Origin: Anaerolineales bacterium
Lineage (GTDB): Bacteria > Chloroflexota > Anaerolineae > Anaerolineales > Villigracilaceae
DNA length: 64,000 bases
Assembly: GCA_030583905.1 (NCBI GenBank)
Contig: CP129481.1
Location: forward strand, 806,001 to 870,000
Reading direction: 5' to 3'
Shown piece after piece: positions 36,621 to 45,377 of this stretch (its first letter is position 1; every line of letters starts with the position of its first letter). The notes under the pieces are model-generated. The model was not told the DNA's origin. It saw nothing but the letters and a program-made list of their open reading frames with translations, and ran no database searches. Made by a program: the position numbers and the translations under genes.

Positions 36621-36980
36621 CTAGATCTGTGGGACGGGCGGCGGTTTGCGGACGGGGCTCTTGCGTTCGCTCATGCGGGTGCCGCCGACCATCTCATACT
36701 CCGACGAGTCGTCGCCGTAGATGCCTTTGACGCTGGCGCGCACGCGCTTGACCTTGTCCCACAGGGAGAGGTAGAGCGCGTCACGCTGGTTGCGCAGGTT
36801 GGTGAGCTGGGTCTCGAGGCTGTCCATTTCGGAGAGCAGCGGAGCCGCATTGCCCAGTTCCGAGGTCAGGGTCTGAAGCGACAGTTCGCCGAAGGTCAGT
36901 TCCTCGTTGATCTGCCCCCAGGCGTTGGCGATGCTTTGCGTCTGGTCGAGCACGTCGGTTGGGTAGGGTTTTCTTGCCAT
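36621..36980 (-). CDS. Conserved-looking small protein of unknown function
   Basis: The 119-residue product starts MARKPYPTDVLDQTQSIANA after a strong GGAGG site and is mostly helical, with a heptad-like middle (LTSELGNAAPLLSEMDSLETQ) suggesting a coiled coil, then a basic, Pro-rich tail. No family is recognised. It sits alone between a GC-rich hairpin and the 21-bp repeat array. Confidence 0.6.
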   Translation of the reverse strand: MARKPYPTDVLDQTQSIANAWGQINEELTFGELSLQTLTSELGNAAPLLSEMDSLETQLTNLRNQRDALYLSLWDKVKRVRASVKGIYGDDSSEYEMVGGTRMSERKSPVRKPPPVPQI

Positions 36981-37087
36981 GGTTCGATTCCTCCATTTGT
37001 TCTGCTGTCTGAGGCACGCCCCCAGATCATGGTTCAAGTATGCAGGAGCGGGGAGCGTTTGTCAATTTACAGTCCTGTTAGCCGCGC

Positions 37088-37297
37088 CTTGAAGCAGGTG
37101 GCGGGGAGGCACGTACAGCGGCTTGACGTTCAAATGGGACGGGTGGGGAACGACGATGAAGGGCGGGGGAACAAGATACCCCAGCGGGGGAGTTTTGCCG
37201 AACGGCGGGTGGACGAACTTCCCCAGCAGGGGAAGGAAGGTGAAAGGCTGGGGAGTTTGAATGAGCGGCGGGGGAGGGTGATCGGACGGCGCTTCCT
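37088..37297. repeat. Tandem array with 21-bp period and G-rich core
   Basis: From 37088 the sequence divides cleanly into consecutive 21-mers, most ending in a variant of GGCGGGGGAG (for example at 37088-37108, 37151-37171, 37172-37192, 37256-37276). The first 8-10 bases of each unit vary, the second and last units are degenerate, and two units contain CCCC-AGC-GGGG hairpins. In one minus-strand frame it would encode heptads around Ser-Pro-Ala, but that frame has no ribosome site. Nothing else is seen between 36981 and 37480. Confidence 0.75.
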
Positions 37298-37489
37298 CGA
37301 TGTTGCACCCCGCGCCGCCTGTGTTCCTACCAGTTTTGAAAGGTGATGTTTAAATTACCTCGAATGTTTTGTGCATGGAATTGGTTGATGGCAAATGGGC
37401 GTTCTGTGCGACGGTCAGAATGACGTAGTTTTACTTTTGAGATTTGATGCTTCCTTTGTTATTTTCAAAATCAATCCAAAATGTAAGGG

Positions 37490-37495
37490 TATAAT
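37490..37495 (+). promoter_or_regulatory. -10 box before the methyltransferase remnant
   Basis: TATAAT is followed by TTGCCTT and then ATG 37503. The 7-nt spacing predicts a leaderless transcript running into the HNH gene. Confidence 0.5.
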
Positions 37496-37502
37496 TTGCC
37501 TT

Positions 37503-37580
37503 ATGAAACACGTTGAGCCTCGTTTATTCCTTGGCGATTGCCGCGAAGAGATAAACGAGATCGCAGGTAATTTGGCGTAA
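37503..37580 (+). pseudogene. Remnant N-terminus of a DNA methyltransferase
   Basis: Twenty-five codons read MKHVEPRLFLGDCREEINE and stop at TAA 37580. The LFLGDCREEI stretch is how many type II N4/N6 DNA methyltransferases begin, just before the DPPY-containing domain, which is absent here. The promoter and start are intact, so the gene seems to have been cut short. The nuclease gene starts 18 bases later. A short unrelated peptide is the alternative. Confidence 0.45.
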
Positions 37581-37598
37581 ATGTAGTGGCAGGATACG

Positions 37599-38528
37599 AT
37601 GACAAGTTACGAAGGAAAAATGCTTCAAGATTTGATGATGCCTTCTCAAGAAGATGTTGAAGAAGCATTGTTGAAGACATTGTTTAATAACAATGGCGTC
37701 ATTAAAGAGTTTGGTGCTGGCGAGAAGCTTGTTGATGATATTGCAGACGTTTTTTCTTTAAGTGAAGAGCAACGAGTTGCGTATCTTGAGACTGTGTATA
37801 GGAAAGAAAATAGAGTAAAAAGATCTTATCTTTGGCATCGTTTGTTGTTTCGCGCCGCTGATGCCTTGGCGAAGGCTAAACTGGTTTCCCGCCCTACTCA
37901 AACTGTTTTGCTCACGAATAAAAGGGAATGGATGCTGACTGAGGATGGCTATAATCACGTCCTTGGATTATTAAAGATTCCTTTTGAAGAAAAAGAATCT
38001 TTGCCTATTAAGTCCTATGAAGTGCAGAAGATAATAAAGAAGATTTACGATCAAGAACAAACGGAAGACTATAATCCTTTTACTGATAAAAATAGTGTAA
38101 GAGCTACGAGGGAGATAAAACTTCGTAAACGTGCCTTTGGACAAGCAGTAAAAGAAGCATATGATTATCGATGCGCGGTTTGTGGCTTGAAGATTTATTC
38201 TCCAAACACTTTGCTGTGGGAAGTGGAAGCAGCCCATATTGTCCCTCATAGCGCAAATGGTAAAGATGATATTTGGAACGGAATAGCTTTGTGCCGCTTA
38301 CATCATTGGGCATTTGATGTGGGTTGGTTTACGTTGGGAGATGATTATAAAGTTCTAGTTTCAGAAAAGATAGAAACCCTGCCTTCCAGCTATGGCAAGG
38401 TGGGCGATCATGATTTTTTGGAGCGATTGTCAAAGGGGAAGCTGAGAATTTTGTTACCTAAAAAGCGCAATGTTTACCCGCATCGCAATGCCATTAAATG
38501 GCATAGGGAAAACAAATTTTCCCGTTAA
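37599..38528 (+). CDS. HNH restriction endonuclease
   Basis: The 309-residue protein has an N-terminal helical/winged region (about 1-130) and a C-terminal HNH nuclease domain. CAVCG gives the first zinc Cys pair, EAAHIVPH the catalytic His, WNGIALCRLHHWAFD the Asn/His part. This layout is common in stand-alone or type II restriction enzymes. The gene is clearly more AT-rich than its neighbours, suggesting transfer. The upstream methyltransferase remnant suggests that it was once part of a restriction-modification pair; if active without a methylase it would need another protection. Confidence 0.8.
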   Translation: MTSYEGKMLQDLMMPSQEDVEEALLKTLFNNNGVIKEFGAGEKLVDDIADVFSLSEEQRVAYLETVYRKENRVKRSYLWHRLLFRAADALAKAKLVSRPTQTVLLTNKREWMLTEDGYNHVLGLLKIPFEEKESLPIKSYEVQKIIKKIYDQEQTEDYNPFTDKNSVRATREIKLRKRAFGQAVKEAYDYRCAVCGLKIYSPNTLLWEVEAAHIVPHSANGKDDIWNGIALCRLHHWAFDVGWFTLGDDYKVLVSEKIETLPSSYGKVGDHDFLERLSKGKLRILLPKKRNVYPHRNAIKWHRENKFSR

Positions 38529-38540
38529 TTATGGAGGATT

Positions 38541-38729
38541 ATGAAAGATAAAAACAAAATCATCTATTCGATAAACGAGGAAGATGTCCAGACTGTTTCT
38601 CTTCAAGAGTTGAATAGAGAATTAACTAAAGATGAGGTAGAAATAATAAGAAACGTAATTGGGGAGAAAATCGATTGGTACAGTGCGATCCTCGATTCAA
38701 TAACAGAAAACATAAGGTTGGATAAATAA
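38541..38729 (+). CDS. Small acidic protein linked to the HNH gene
   Basis: The 62-residue gene has a perfect GGAGG site and starts 12 bases after the nuclease stop. The product (MKDKNKIIYSINEEDVQTVS at the start) is hydrophilic and helical, with AT-rich codon use like the nuclease. I do not recognise a family. Its position suggests a nuclease-associated role, such as control or inhibition, but that is only inference. Confidence 0.65.
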   Translation: MKDKNKIIYSINEEDVQTVSLQELNRELTKDEVEIIRNVIGEKIDWYSAILDSITENIRLDK

Positions 38730-38764
38730 TACGTTTCAACTCTGGAAAACAGTAACACTCCATA

Positions 38765-39991
38765 TTAATCCAACCACCTCGCCACGCCCCTCCCCGCCCA
38801 GCGCCCGCTCGCCATACAGGCGGTGATCAAATACCCGCCCGTCGGCGCTTCCCAGTCCAGCATCTCACCGGCGCAGAACACACCGGGCAGGTTCCTCAAC
38901 ATCAAATGCTCGTCCAGCGCCTCGAAGGTCACACCGCCCGCCGAACTGATGGCTTCATCCAGCGGACGCGTCGCGGTCAACGGCACGGGCAATTGCTTGA
39001 TGTAGAACGCCAGCCTGTGCATGTCCGCGAACTCATCCTTCGGCACGAACTCCCTCAACAAGCCCGCCTTCACACCCTTCATCCCCGCCGCCTTCTCCAA
39101 ATGGCTTGCCAGCGTCCGCGAACCACGCGGCTTCGACAACTTCTCCGCCAACTGCGCCTCGGTCTTATCGGGCGCAAGGTCGAGCGTCATCACCGCCCGT
39201 CCGTTCGTCAGGAGCGCATCGCGCATCAAAGCGGACGCCGCGTAGATCAAACTCCCCTCCACGCCCTCCTGCGTGACAATGAACTCCCCCTGCTGGCGGA
39301 ACTCCCCGAACGACAACACCACCGACTTGATGGGATGCCCGTCAAACTTTTCTTTGAAGACCGCGCTCCACGCTACGTCAAATCCGCAATTGGACGGCTT
39401 GAGCGCCTCGACCTTGACCCCAGCCTGCCCCAGCCATGAGACCCATGCCCCGTCCGAGCCGAGTCTGCGCCAACTGCCGCCGCCGAGCGCGAGGATGACC
39501 GCCTCCGCCGCCACCGTCTTCATCCCCTCCCTCGTCTCGAACTCCAGACTGACCCGACGACCATTCAGACCTGTCAGACCAGTTAGACCCATCAACCGAT
39601 GCCTCAAATGGAAGCGCACACCCGCCTCGTCCAATCGCTTCAACCACGCCCGCAGCAGCGGACTTGCCTTCATCCCCACCGGAAAGACCCTGCCCGATGT
39701 GCCTACAAAGGTCTCGATGCCAAGTCCGCGCACCCATTCGCGCAGGTCAGCGGGCGTGAACTCCATCAGCCATTTCTTCACCTCGTCCTGCCGGTCGCCG
39801 TAGCGTGCAACGAAATCCTCGAACGGCTCCGCATGGGTGATGTTCAATCCGCTCTTGCCTGCCATCAGGAACTTGCGTCCCAGCGACGGCATGGAATCGT
39901 ACACGTCCACATCCACGCCTTGTCCGCTCAAGACCTCCGCCGCCATTAACCCGGCGGGTCCGCCGCCGATGATCGCCACTGTTTTCGTCAT
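38765..39991 (-). CDS. FAD-dependent HI0933-like oxidoreductase (TIGR03862 type)
   Basis: The 408-residue flavoprotein starts VAIIGGGPAGLMAAEVL (Rossmann FAD loop), continues with GRKFLMAGKSGLNITH, the family hallmark, and ends with the second FAD contact around CAGEMLDWEAPTGGYLITACMASG. Members are NAD(P)/FAD oxidoreductases of undetermined substrate. ATG 39991 follows a TATAAT box (39999-40004) by 7 nt, with no ribosome site, so a leaderless message is predicted; an ATG nine bases upstream overlaps the box and is rejected. Confidence 0.87.
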   Translation of the reverse strand: MTKTVAIIGGGPAGLMAAEVLSGQGVDVDVYDSMPSLGRKFLMAGKSGLNITHAEPFEDFVARYGDRQDEVKKWLMEFTPADLREWVRGLGIETFVGTSGRVFPVGMKASPLLRAWLKRLDEAGVRFHLRHRLMGLTGLTGLNGRRVSLEFETREGMKTVAAEAVILALGGGSWRRLGSDGAWVSWLGQAGVKVEALKPSNCGFDVAWSAVFKEKFDGHPIKSVVLSFGEFRQQGEFIVTQEGVEGSLIYAASALMRDALLTNGRAVMTLDLAPDKTEAQLAEKLSKPRGSRTLASHLEKAAGMKGVKAGLLREFVPKDEFADMHRLAFYIKQLPVPLTATRPLDEAISSAGGVTFEALDEHLMLRNLPGVFCAGEMLDWEAPTGGYLITACMASGRWAGRGVARWLD

Positions 39992-39998
39992 GCCGTCC

Positions 39999-40004
39999 AT
40001 TATA
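39999..40004 (-). promoter_or_regulatory. -10 box giving a leaderless flavoprotein message
   Basis: Reading the minus strand, TATAAT is followed by GGACGGC and then ATG at 39991, the same 7-nt geometry as at 36512 and 37503. Confidence 0.6.
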
Positions 40005-40034
40005 CGTCCGACCACGGGCGTTTGACCGCCGGGC

Positions 40035-40070
40035 GAAAAAAGAAGACCCCCGCAACTGCGGGGGGTCTTC
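40035..40070 (-). terminator. Terminator for the zinc-ribbon gene
   Basis: On the minus strand, GAAGACCCCCCGC pairs with GCGGGGGTCTTC (one bulged base, short loop) and is followed by six T. It ends about 30 bases before the -10 box of the flavoprotein gene. Confidence 0.85.
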
Positions 40071-40097
40071 CAATAGCAACTGACTGTCATCCCCGTT

Positions 40098-41147
40098 CTA
40101 TCGCTCTACACTGATGATGCCGCCCAGCGCATTCAACTTCAACGTCCACACACTGCCGGGTTGGAATTGTTGAAATTCATTTATCGACTTGGGCGAATAG
40201 ACGATCTGCCCGTCGGTGGTGCTGAAGTACACGCTCAGGTCTTCCGAGGCGGAGCCGATGCGCTGGTCGCTGGCGATGTTGGGGGTTGAATACTGCGGGA
40301 AGAGGTCGTTGCCGCTCAGGTCGTAGGTCTGGATGGTGGTCCACTCGTCAACGGTGTAACTGCAATATTGCTCGCTCTCCGTGCGGCATTCCTCCACCAC
40401 CTCGCCGAAGCCCGTGCCGGTGTCCACCACGCGCTCGGTACACACCTCCCTGCTTTCCGTGCGGCACGAGACGTTGTACGCATCCGAAGGCGGGCTTCCC
40501 GCCTGATTCGAATAATTGACCGGCTGTATCTCCTGCACCGGCACAAAGGTCTGCCATTGCACGTTGGTCACGGTCGCATCCACCGATTTGGAGGGGATCA
40601 TGAACATCACCACCACGGCGATACAGCACAGGGCGATGAACGCCGCGATGCCGCCGAACAACAGCCAGGGCGGTCGCTTCGCCTGCGCCGACGGCTGGGA
40701 GGCGGCTTGCGCCTGCACCGGCTTCGGCGCTTCGTGCCGCGGCAGGGGCGCGCCGCATTTCGCGCAGGTCTTTGCCGTGCCCGGGTTTTCGGTCCCGCAA
40801 TTCGTGCAGGGGACAGCTTTCGGCGGAGTCGGAGCCGCCTGCAGAGCCTGTCCCTTCTTGCGGGCTTTGCCCTCCTGCAGGTCGCCGCCGCATTGCGAGC
40901 AGGTTACTGCGTTGGCGGGGTTACGCGTGCCGCAGAACCCGCAGTGGATGTCCGCGCCGGAGCGCACGGCTTGCGCGACCTTCTCGTCGGTGATGAGTTG
41001 TTCCTCTGCCGCGCGCTGGAACTGGACGTCATCCGGCTGGGGCGCGCCGCACTGTTCACAGGTCTTGGCGGGTCCGGGGTTGCGCCCGTCGCAATTCGGG
41101 CAGACCCATTCCAACTTTACAAACCCTTTTGTTACTTTGCGAGCCAT
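40098..41147 (-). CDS. Triple zinc-ribbon membrane protein
   Basis: The 349-residue protein has three RanBP/zinc-ribbon-like Cys4 modules (CPNC..CEQC, CGFC..CSQC, CTNC..CAKC; within residues 16-135), a Pro/Ala linker, one membrane helix (about 165-187) and an extracytoplasmic C-terminal domain with several Cys. The N-terminus should be cytoplasmic and the C-terminus outside. Function unknown; the layout would suit a sensor or scaffold. AAGGAG precedes ATG 41147. Confidence 0.75.
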   Translation of the reverse strand: MARKVTKGFVKLEWVCPNCDGRNPGPAKTCEQCGAPQPDDVQFQRAAEEQLITDEKVAQAVRSGADIHCGFCGTRNPANAVTCSQCGGDLQEGKARKKGQALQAAPTPPKAVPCTNCGTENPGTAKTCAKCGAPLPRHEAPKPVQAQAASQPSAQAKRPPWLLFGGIAAFIALCCIAVVVMFMIPSKSVDATVTNVQWQTFVPVQEIQPVNYSNQAGSPPSDAYNVSCRTESREVCTERVVDTGTGFGEVVEECRTESEQYCSYTVDEWTTIQTYDLSGNDLFPQYSTPNIASDQRIGSASEDLSVYFSTTDGQIVYSPKSINEFQQFQPGSVWTLKLNALGGIISVER

Positions 41148-41230
41148 GCTCTACTCCTTGATGTGTGGTTCCCTGAGTGTACAACAAAACCGGGATGAGA
41201 TGAAGAGTACCTCCATCCTACGAATGAAAC

Positions 41231-41252
41231 GCCTCCGGGTTTCGCCGGAGGC
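41231..41252 (-). terminator. Hairpin after the S33 hydrolase gene
   Basis: GCCTCCGG and CCGGAGGC pair over a 6-nt loop 16 bases after the hydrolase stop; on the minus strand GTTTCATT follows, a weak T-tract. Confidence 0.6.
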
Positions 41253-41267
41253 TGGTTGCGTTGCGGT

Positions 41268-43286
41268 CTAGTAGCGCCGGGTCAGGTTGACGGCTTCGCC
41301 GTCGAACTCCCCGCTGACCCTTGCCATCGACACGTTGTAATCGAAACTGAAGGTTAATGAGCCGGTCTTTTCGCCGCTGATCTCCAATGTCTTCGTAAAG
41401 ATGGATGTATCGCGGTTGAATTCGCCGCTGCCTGTCACGATCAAGCCGGGCATCATGGCGCATTGGTCGTAGACGTAACTGCTGCCTGCGGCGGTCGCCT
41501 CGAAGGAATATGTGCCTCCGTAGTTGCAGCCGATCGTGTCGCCCCATCCCTCCGTCCATTCGCCGTAATACGATTCGGGCAGGTAGAACAGGTTGTCATC
41601 CAGCGCGACCATCATCTCCAAGGCGTCTTCAAAATCGTCCACGCTCCCGGGCAGGTTGGGGGTGTAGTTGGAGTAGGCGTCGGCGCCCCAGTCCTCGCAC
41701 ACGATCTCGCGTTCCGGCGGGACCGTGCCGTTCACCAGCAGGTCGGTGACGTAATCGTCCGGGCAGGCATAGCCCCAGCCGATGATGGAGTGCACGCCGC
41801 CTTCGGCATAGATGTGGTAGCCGTCGGCGAGGTTGTTGAAGACGGCTTCACCTTCCTCGAACGGGGTGGCGGGGTCGAGTTTGGCGTTCAGCACCAGCAC
41901 GGGCACGCCCTCCAGTACGAGCGGTTCGCGCTGGGTTTCCTCCTGCGGGGAACTGGGCCAGAAGGCGCAGCTCAAGCCGGTGTACACAGACCCGTCGATG
42001 CGCGGGACCGTTCCGTTGGAAGCCTGACCCGCCTCGATGGTCTGTTGGATGCGCTCCTCCTGCGTGCCGCTGAAGAAGACATCGTCCGTGCAGATCACGC
42101 TCAGGAACATCGTATCCGAGAAGGTCGGGTCGCTTTCGTAGGTGAAGGTGGCGGGATCGATGAGGGTATTGGCGTACATCAAGCGCAGCATGGGCACCAG
42201 GTCGCCTTGTTCGGCGGACGCGAGCGCCTTCAAAAAGATCATGCGGGCGGCAAGCGAATACATTTGATAGGCGGTGGTGTATTCGAGCTGGTTGAAGGTG
42301 AATGTGCCTTGCGCTTTCCCACCGTCCGACAGCGGGAACTCATACGGGATCGGCGACTGCGAGACCTTCGCCGCAAGGTCGTCATACACAGCGACGGCAT
42401 CCCTGCCGCCCATGTCCGCCGCGCACTCGGGGTCTTCGTTGCAGGCGGTCAGCACCGCGACCAATACCCGGTCGAACGCCTGCTCCTGTGAGAGCGAGCT
42501 TTCCACGCCGCTGAGCGTCATGTTGATCGTGCCGTCCAGCACGAGGGCGTTGAGCCGCTCGGGATGGGCGCTGGCATAGGTCTGCGCCACGGCGGTCCCA
42601 TAACTGACGCCGTACATCCAGAACTTCTCTTCGCCCATCAACTGCCGGAACGCCTCGATATCTTCCGCGACCTGATCGGTGCCGAAGAAGGCGAGTTTCT
42701 CAGGCTCTATGCCGATCTCGGCGACACATTCCTCGGCGTAGGTCCGCGCATCATCGATGGCGGCTTGCTGTTCCGCGGGCGTGTCGTAGCCTTCCTCGCC
42801 CGCCGTGTCGAATTCCGTCAGGTATGCGATGAAGTCCTTTTCGTATGCAACCGGGCATTCCAGCGGGGTCGAGAGTCCAAGACCGCGCTGGTCGAAGTAG
42901 ACAATGTCGAAATGCTCGAGGATGTCGGTGCTGTAATACTCCCAATAGGCGGTGCTGATGCCTTCGCCGCCGGGTCCGCCGGGGTATGCCTGCACGAACA
43001 TCCCATAACGCTCGCCGCTCGCCGGCAGGACGCCGAAGACGACCTCGATCGTCTCCGTGTTCGCCTCATCAAAGTGGTCGAGCGGAACCTGCATGCGGAT
43101 GCAGGTCAGTTCGGGCTTCTCTTCGCAGGGTTCACCGTCAAGCGCGGCGAGGGGACCCGGTATCTCCTGCGCAGGATCGGATGGAACCTGCGTCACCGGT
43201 CCCTCCGGCGCGGGCGTGGGCATCAACGTCTGGCATGCCATGCTGAACATGCCAAGCATCAAAATGAATGCAAGAATCTTTTTCAT
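41268..43286 (-). CDS. Secreted alpha/beta hydrolase, peptidase S33 (tripeptidyl aminopeptidase) type
   Basis: The 672-residue lipoprotein has a signal ending in the lipobox FSMAC (Cys18) and a Pro/Thr linker. The hydrolase core (about 60-530) shows AYPGGPGG (oxyanion region), DQRGLGLS, nucleophile elbow GVSYGTA, the Asp in NAKLDPATP and His in GGVHSI, as in Streptomyces tripeptidyl aminopeptidases. A further C-terminal beta-rich domain of about 110 residues is unusual for the family. It would release peptides or cleave esters outside the cell. AAGGAG precedes the ATG. Confidence 0.85.
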   Translation of the reverse strand: MKKILAFILMLGMFSMACQTLMPTPAPEGPVTQVPSDPAQEIPGPLAALDGEPCEEKPELTCIRMQVPLDHFDEANTETIEVVFGVLPASGERYGMFVQAYPGGPGGEGISTAYWEYYSTDILEHFDIVYFDQRGLGLSTPLECPVAYEKDFIAYLTEFDTAGEEGYDTPAEQQAAIDDARTYAEECVAEIGIEPEKLAFFGTDQVAEDIEAFRQLMGEEKFWMYGVSYGTAVAQTYASAHPERLNALVLDGTINMTLSGVESSLSQEQAFDRVLVAVLTACNEDPECAADMGGRDAVAVYDDLAAKVSQSPIPYEFPLSDGGKAQGTFTFNQLEYTTAYQMYSLAARMIFLKALASAEQGDLVPMLRLMYANTLIDPATFTYESDPTFSDTMFLSVICTDDVFFSGTQEERIQQTIEAGQASNGTVPRIDGSVYTGLSCAFWPSSPQEETQREPLVLEGVPVLVLNAKLDPATPFEEGEAVFNNLADGYHIYAEGGVHSIIGWGYACPDDYVTDLLVNGTVPPEREIVCEDWGADAYSNYTPNLPGSVDDFEDALEMMVALDDNLFYLPESYYGEWTEGWGDTIGCNYGGTYSFEATAAGSSYVYDQCAMMPGLIVTGSGEFNRDTSIFTKTLEISGEKTGSLTFSFDYNVSMARVSGEFDGEAVNLTRRY

Positions 43287-43352
43287 GAGGTCTCCTTTGA
43301 TAATTCCCCCAAGTGTACCGGAAAGCAGCCGCCGCCGAACGCCCCAATTGTC

Positions 43353-44360
43353 CTATGCCAGACCGTGCCGGGCGCGCACCTCCGCAATGCGCGACTCGTG
43401 ATCGGTTTCGCGGTGCGGTGACGGGTCTCCCGCGTCCTTCCCTAACGGACGGCTGGTCAATGCATCGAAGACCGCCCCCGCCCCGTTGGCGACGTTGAGT
43501 GGGTCATAGCCTCCCTCGAGCACGAAGACGATCCTGCCGCCGCAGTATTCCTCCGCCATTTCGACCAGTCCCTTCGAGATGTTGTAAAAGCCCTTGGTGG
43601 ACAGCCCCAGCGTGGTAATCGGGTCGTTCCAGTGCGCGTCGAATCCCGCCGAGATGAGCAGCATCTGCGGGCGGAAGGTCTCGATGAGCGGCTTGAAGAT
43701 CGCATCCGCAATGCGGGCGAAGGTCTCATCTCCGGCGTAGGCGTGCAGCGGCACGTTGACCAGCCGTCCCCTGGCGTGAGGCGCGTCATCGATCCAGCCG
43801 GTGCCGGGGTAGATGCCCCATTGATGCGTGGAGATGAGCGCGGCGCGTTCGTCGTCCATGAAGGCGGCTTGCGTGCCGTTGCCGTGATGTGCGTCGTAGT
43901 CGATGACCATCACGCGCTCCATGCCGTGCGCAAGCGCGTCCTGCGCGGCGACGGCGATGCTGCTGAAGATGCAAAATCCCATGGCGCGCTGCGGCTCGGC
44001 GTGGTGCCCCGGCGGTCGGACGATGGCGAATGCATTCTTGGCGTCGCCGTTCACCACGGTCCGCGTGCAGGCGATGACGCCGCCCGCCGCGAGCAAGGCA
44101 TCTTCGTAAGATGTTTCGGTGACGTAGGTGGGCGCGTAATCGATGATCCCCAGTCCCTGTTTGCACACGTCCTCGATCTCGCGGATCATCCTCGGCTGGT
44201 GAACACGCCCGATCTCTTCGGGTGTCGCGCGCAGCGGCTCGATATGTTCCGCGCCGAATGAGTCGAGCAGCGGTTCCAACACATCCAGTCTGCCTGGGCG
44301 TTCGGGGTGCTCGGGGTATTCGTGATCCCGCGAGGGGACGAAGGTGTACACGGTTTTCAT
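43353..44360 (-). CDS. Histone deacetylase-family amidohydrolase
   Basis: The 335-residue protein has the class II HDAC/acetylpolyamine amidohydrolase residues: RPPGHHA, DYDAHHGNGTQ (zinc and charge-relay), SAGFDAH and LEGGYD. Bacterial members deacetylate polyamines, acetoin-pathway proteins or acyl-lysines; the substrate is open. A TATAAT box (44367-44372 on the minus strand) ends 6 nt before ATG 44360, with no ribosome site, so its message is probably leaderless. Confidence 0.9.
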   Translation of the reverse strand: MKTVYTFVPSRDHEYPEHPERPGRLDVLEPLLDSFGAEHIEPLRATPEEIGRVHQPRMIREIEDVCKQGLGIIDYAPTYVTETSYEDALLAAGGVIACTRTVVNGDAKNAFAIVRPPGHHAEPQRAMGFCIFSSIAVAAQDALAHGMERVMVIDYDAHHGNGTQAAFMDDERAALISTHQWGIYPGTGWIDDAPHARGRLVNVPLHAYAGDETFARIADAIFKPLIETFRPQMLLISAGFDAHWNDPITTLGLSTKGFYNISKGLVEMAEEYCGGRIVFVLEGGYDPLNVANGAGAVFDALTSRPLGKDAGDPSPHRETDHESRIAEVRARHGLA

Positions 44361-44366
44361 ACGGGG

Positions 44367-44372
44367 ATTATA
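44367..44372 (-). promoter_or_regulatory. -10 box giving a leaderless HDAC-family message
   Basis: Minus-strand TATAAT is followed by CCCCGT and ATG 44360. Confidence 0.6.
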
Positions 44373-44390
44373 TCTTCTTTGTTTCGCCGG

Positions 44391-45377
44391 CTACTTCCCA
44401 TATACAGCCTGTTTCCAGATGAAGCGGGAATAATCCCTCCAGAAGTCCGCGTCATTGATGTTGCTGGGTGGAATGGTCGCAGACGGGAGCTGCCTGATGT
44501 CGTAATTCGGCTGGGATGAATCGGGCAACCCCTTGGGAATCCCCAGGTCGATCAGGGGTTTATAGCGGATGGTCCATGCATGCGAGTCGCCGTTGACGCC
44601 GTCGATCAGGAGCGTGTTCGTCACAATGACAATGTTGGTGTTGTAGGTGTTGTCGAGCACCCACAGACACCTGCTGTTCGACTGTATCCCAATGGGATAG
44701 GCGACCAGTCCGAACACGGGTTCCTGTGTCGTGTCGATCGGTTGATCCAGGTTTGGGTCGTAATGGCTGGGTGGAACGGGAATGTTCTCTGAGTTCGTCA
44801 GATTCATTTTTTCGACCGGGATCATCAATTTGTTTTTCGACATATTGAACGGATCGCGATGGTGCGGGATGACGGTCATCATAAAAAGCAGTTCTTCCCG
44901 CCTGGCGACCTCGCTTATGACCTGATCCACATGTGCGTCAATATCAGGGACCACATACTTTTTTTCCAGGATCTCGCTCAGGTAGGCGGCTTGGATCAAT
45001 TCCGGATGGATGTACGTGATGATAATGTGCACTTCGCTTGAAGTGCTGAGCCGGATCGTCCTGATATCCGTCCACCTGAAGGTTTCTTCGATCAGGAACT
45101 TTAACGCTTTATGTCGCGCGTCAAGCACCTGCAATTCTAGGTTGCCGGGACTGGATCCCCCCGCAATGCCAGAATCACCGTAGATCTTGCCTACCCATTC
45201 ATGTACAGATGAATTGTATGGATTTGCATTCCCCGCATCCGGCATGCATGGGGTTGGTTTCGCTGGTGTTTGGGAAGGCGTAATTTCACACGCGCTCAAC
45301 CCTGCGGCGAGAATAATGACCAGCCACCATCGCGCAGTTTGGAGTTGTCTTACTCGTTCGTTGTAGCCGCCTGACAT
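44391..45377 (-). CDS. Lipoprotein of unknown function
   Basis: The 328-residue product has a basic start, a hydrophobic stretch and the lipobox LSAC (about residues 27-30), then a Thr/Pro linker. The body is mixed alpha/beta with no recognised motif. The signal is preceded by an unusually long 17-residue basic segment; an internal start is possible. It is 31 bases from the HDAC start on the same strand but separated by that gene's own promoter. Confidence 0.6.
   Translation of the reverse strand: MSGGYNERVRQLQTARWWLVIILAAGLSACEITPSQTPAKPTPCMPDAGNANPYNSSVHEWVGKIYGDSGIAGGSSPGNLELQVLDARHKALKFLIEETFRWTDIRTIRLSTSSEVHIIITYIHPELIQAAYLSEILEKKYVVPDIDAHVDQVISEVARREELLFMMTVIPHHRDPFNMSKNKLMIPVEKMNLTNSENIPVPPSHYDPNLDQPIDTTQEPVFGLVAYPIGIQSNSRCLWVLDNTYNTNIVIVTNTLLIDGVNGDSHAWTIRYKPLIDLGIPKGLPDSSQPNYDIRQLPSATIPPSNINDADFWRDYSRFIWKQAVYGK

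Noticed and set aside
37088..37297. 21-bp array as a CRISPR array
   Set aside because: Period and conserved part are too short, units are directly joined, and there are no cas genes.
37078..37308. Ser-Pro-Ala heptad protein on the minus strand of the 21-bp array
   Set aside because: The 21-bp period keeps any frame open; no ribosome site or conserved start. Kept only as a repeat.
36615..37346. Plus-strand open frame of 243 codons across the 119-residue gene and the 21-bp array
   Set aside because: Its first half is antisense to a gene with a GGAGG site and the second half is just the repeat; no ribosome site.
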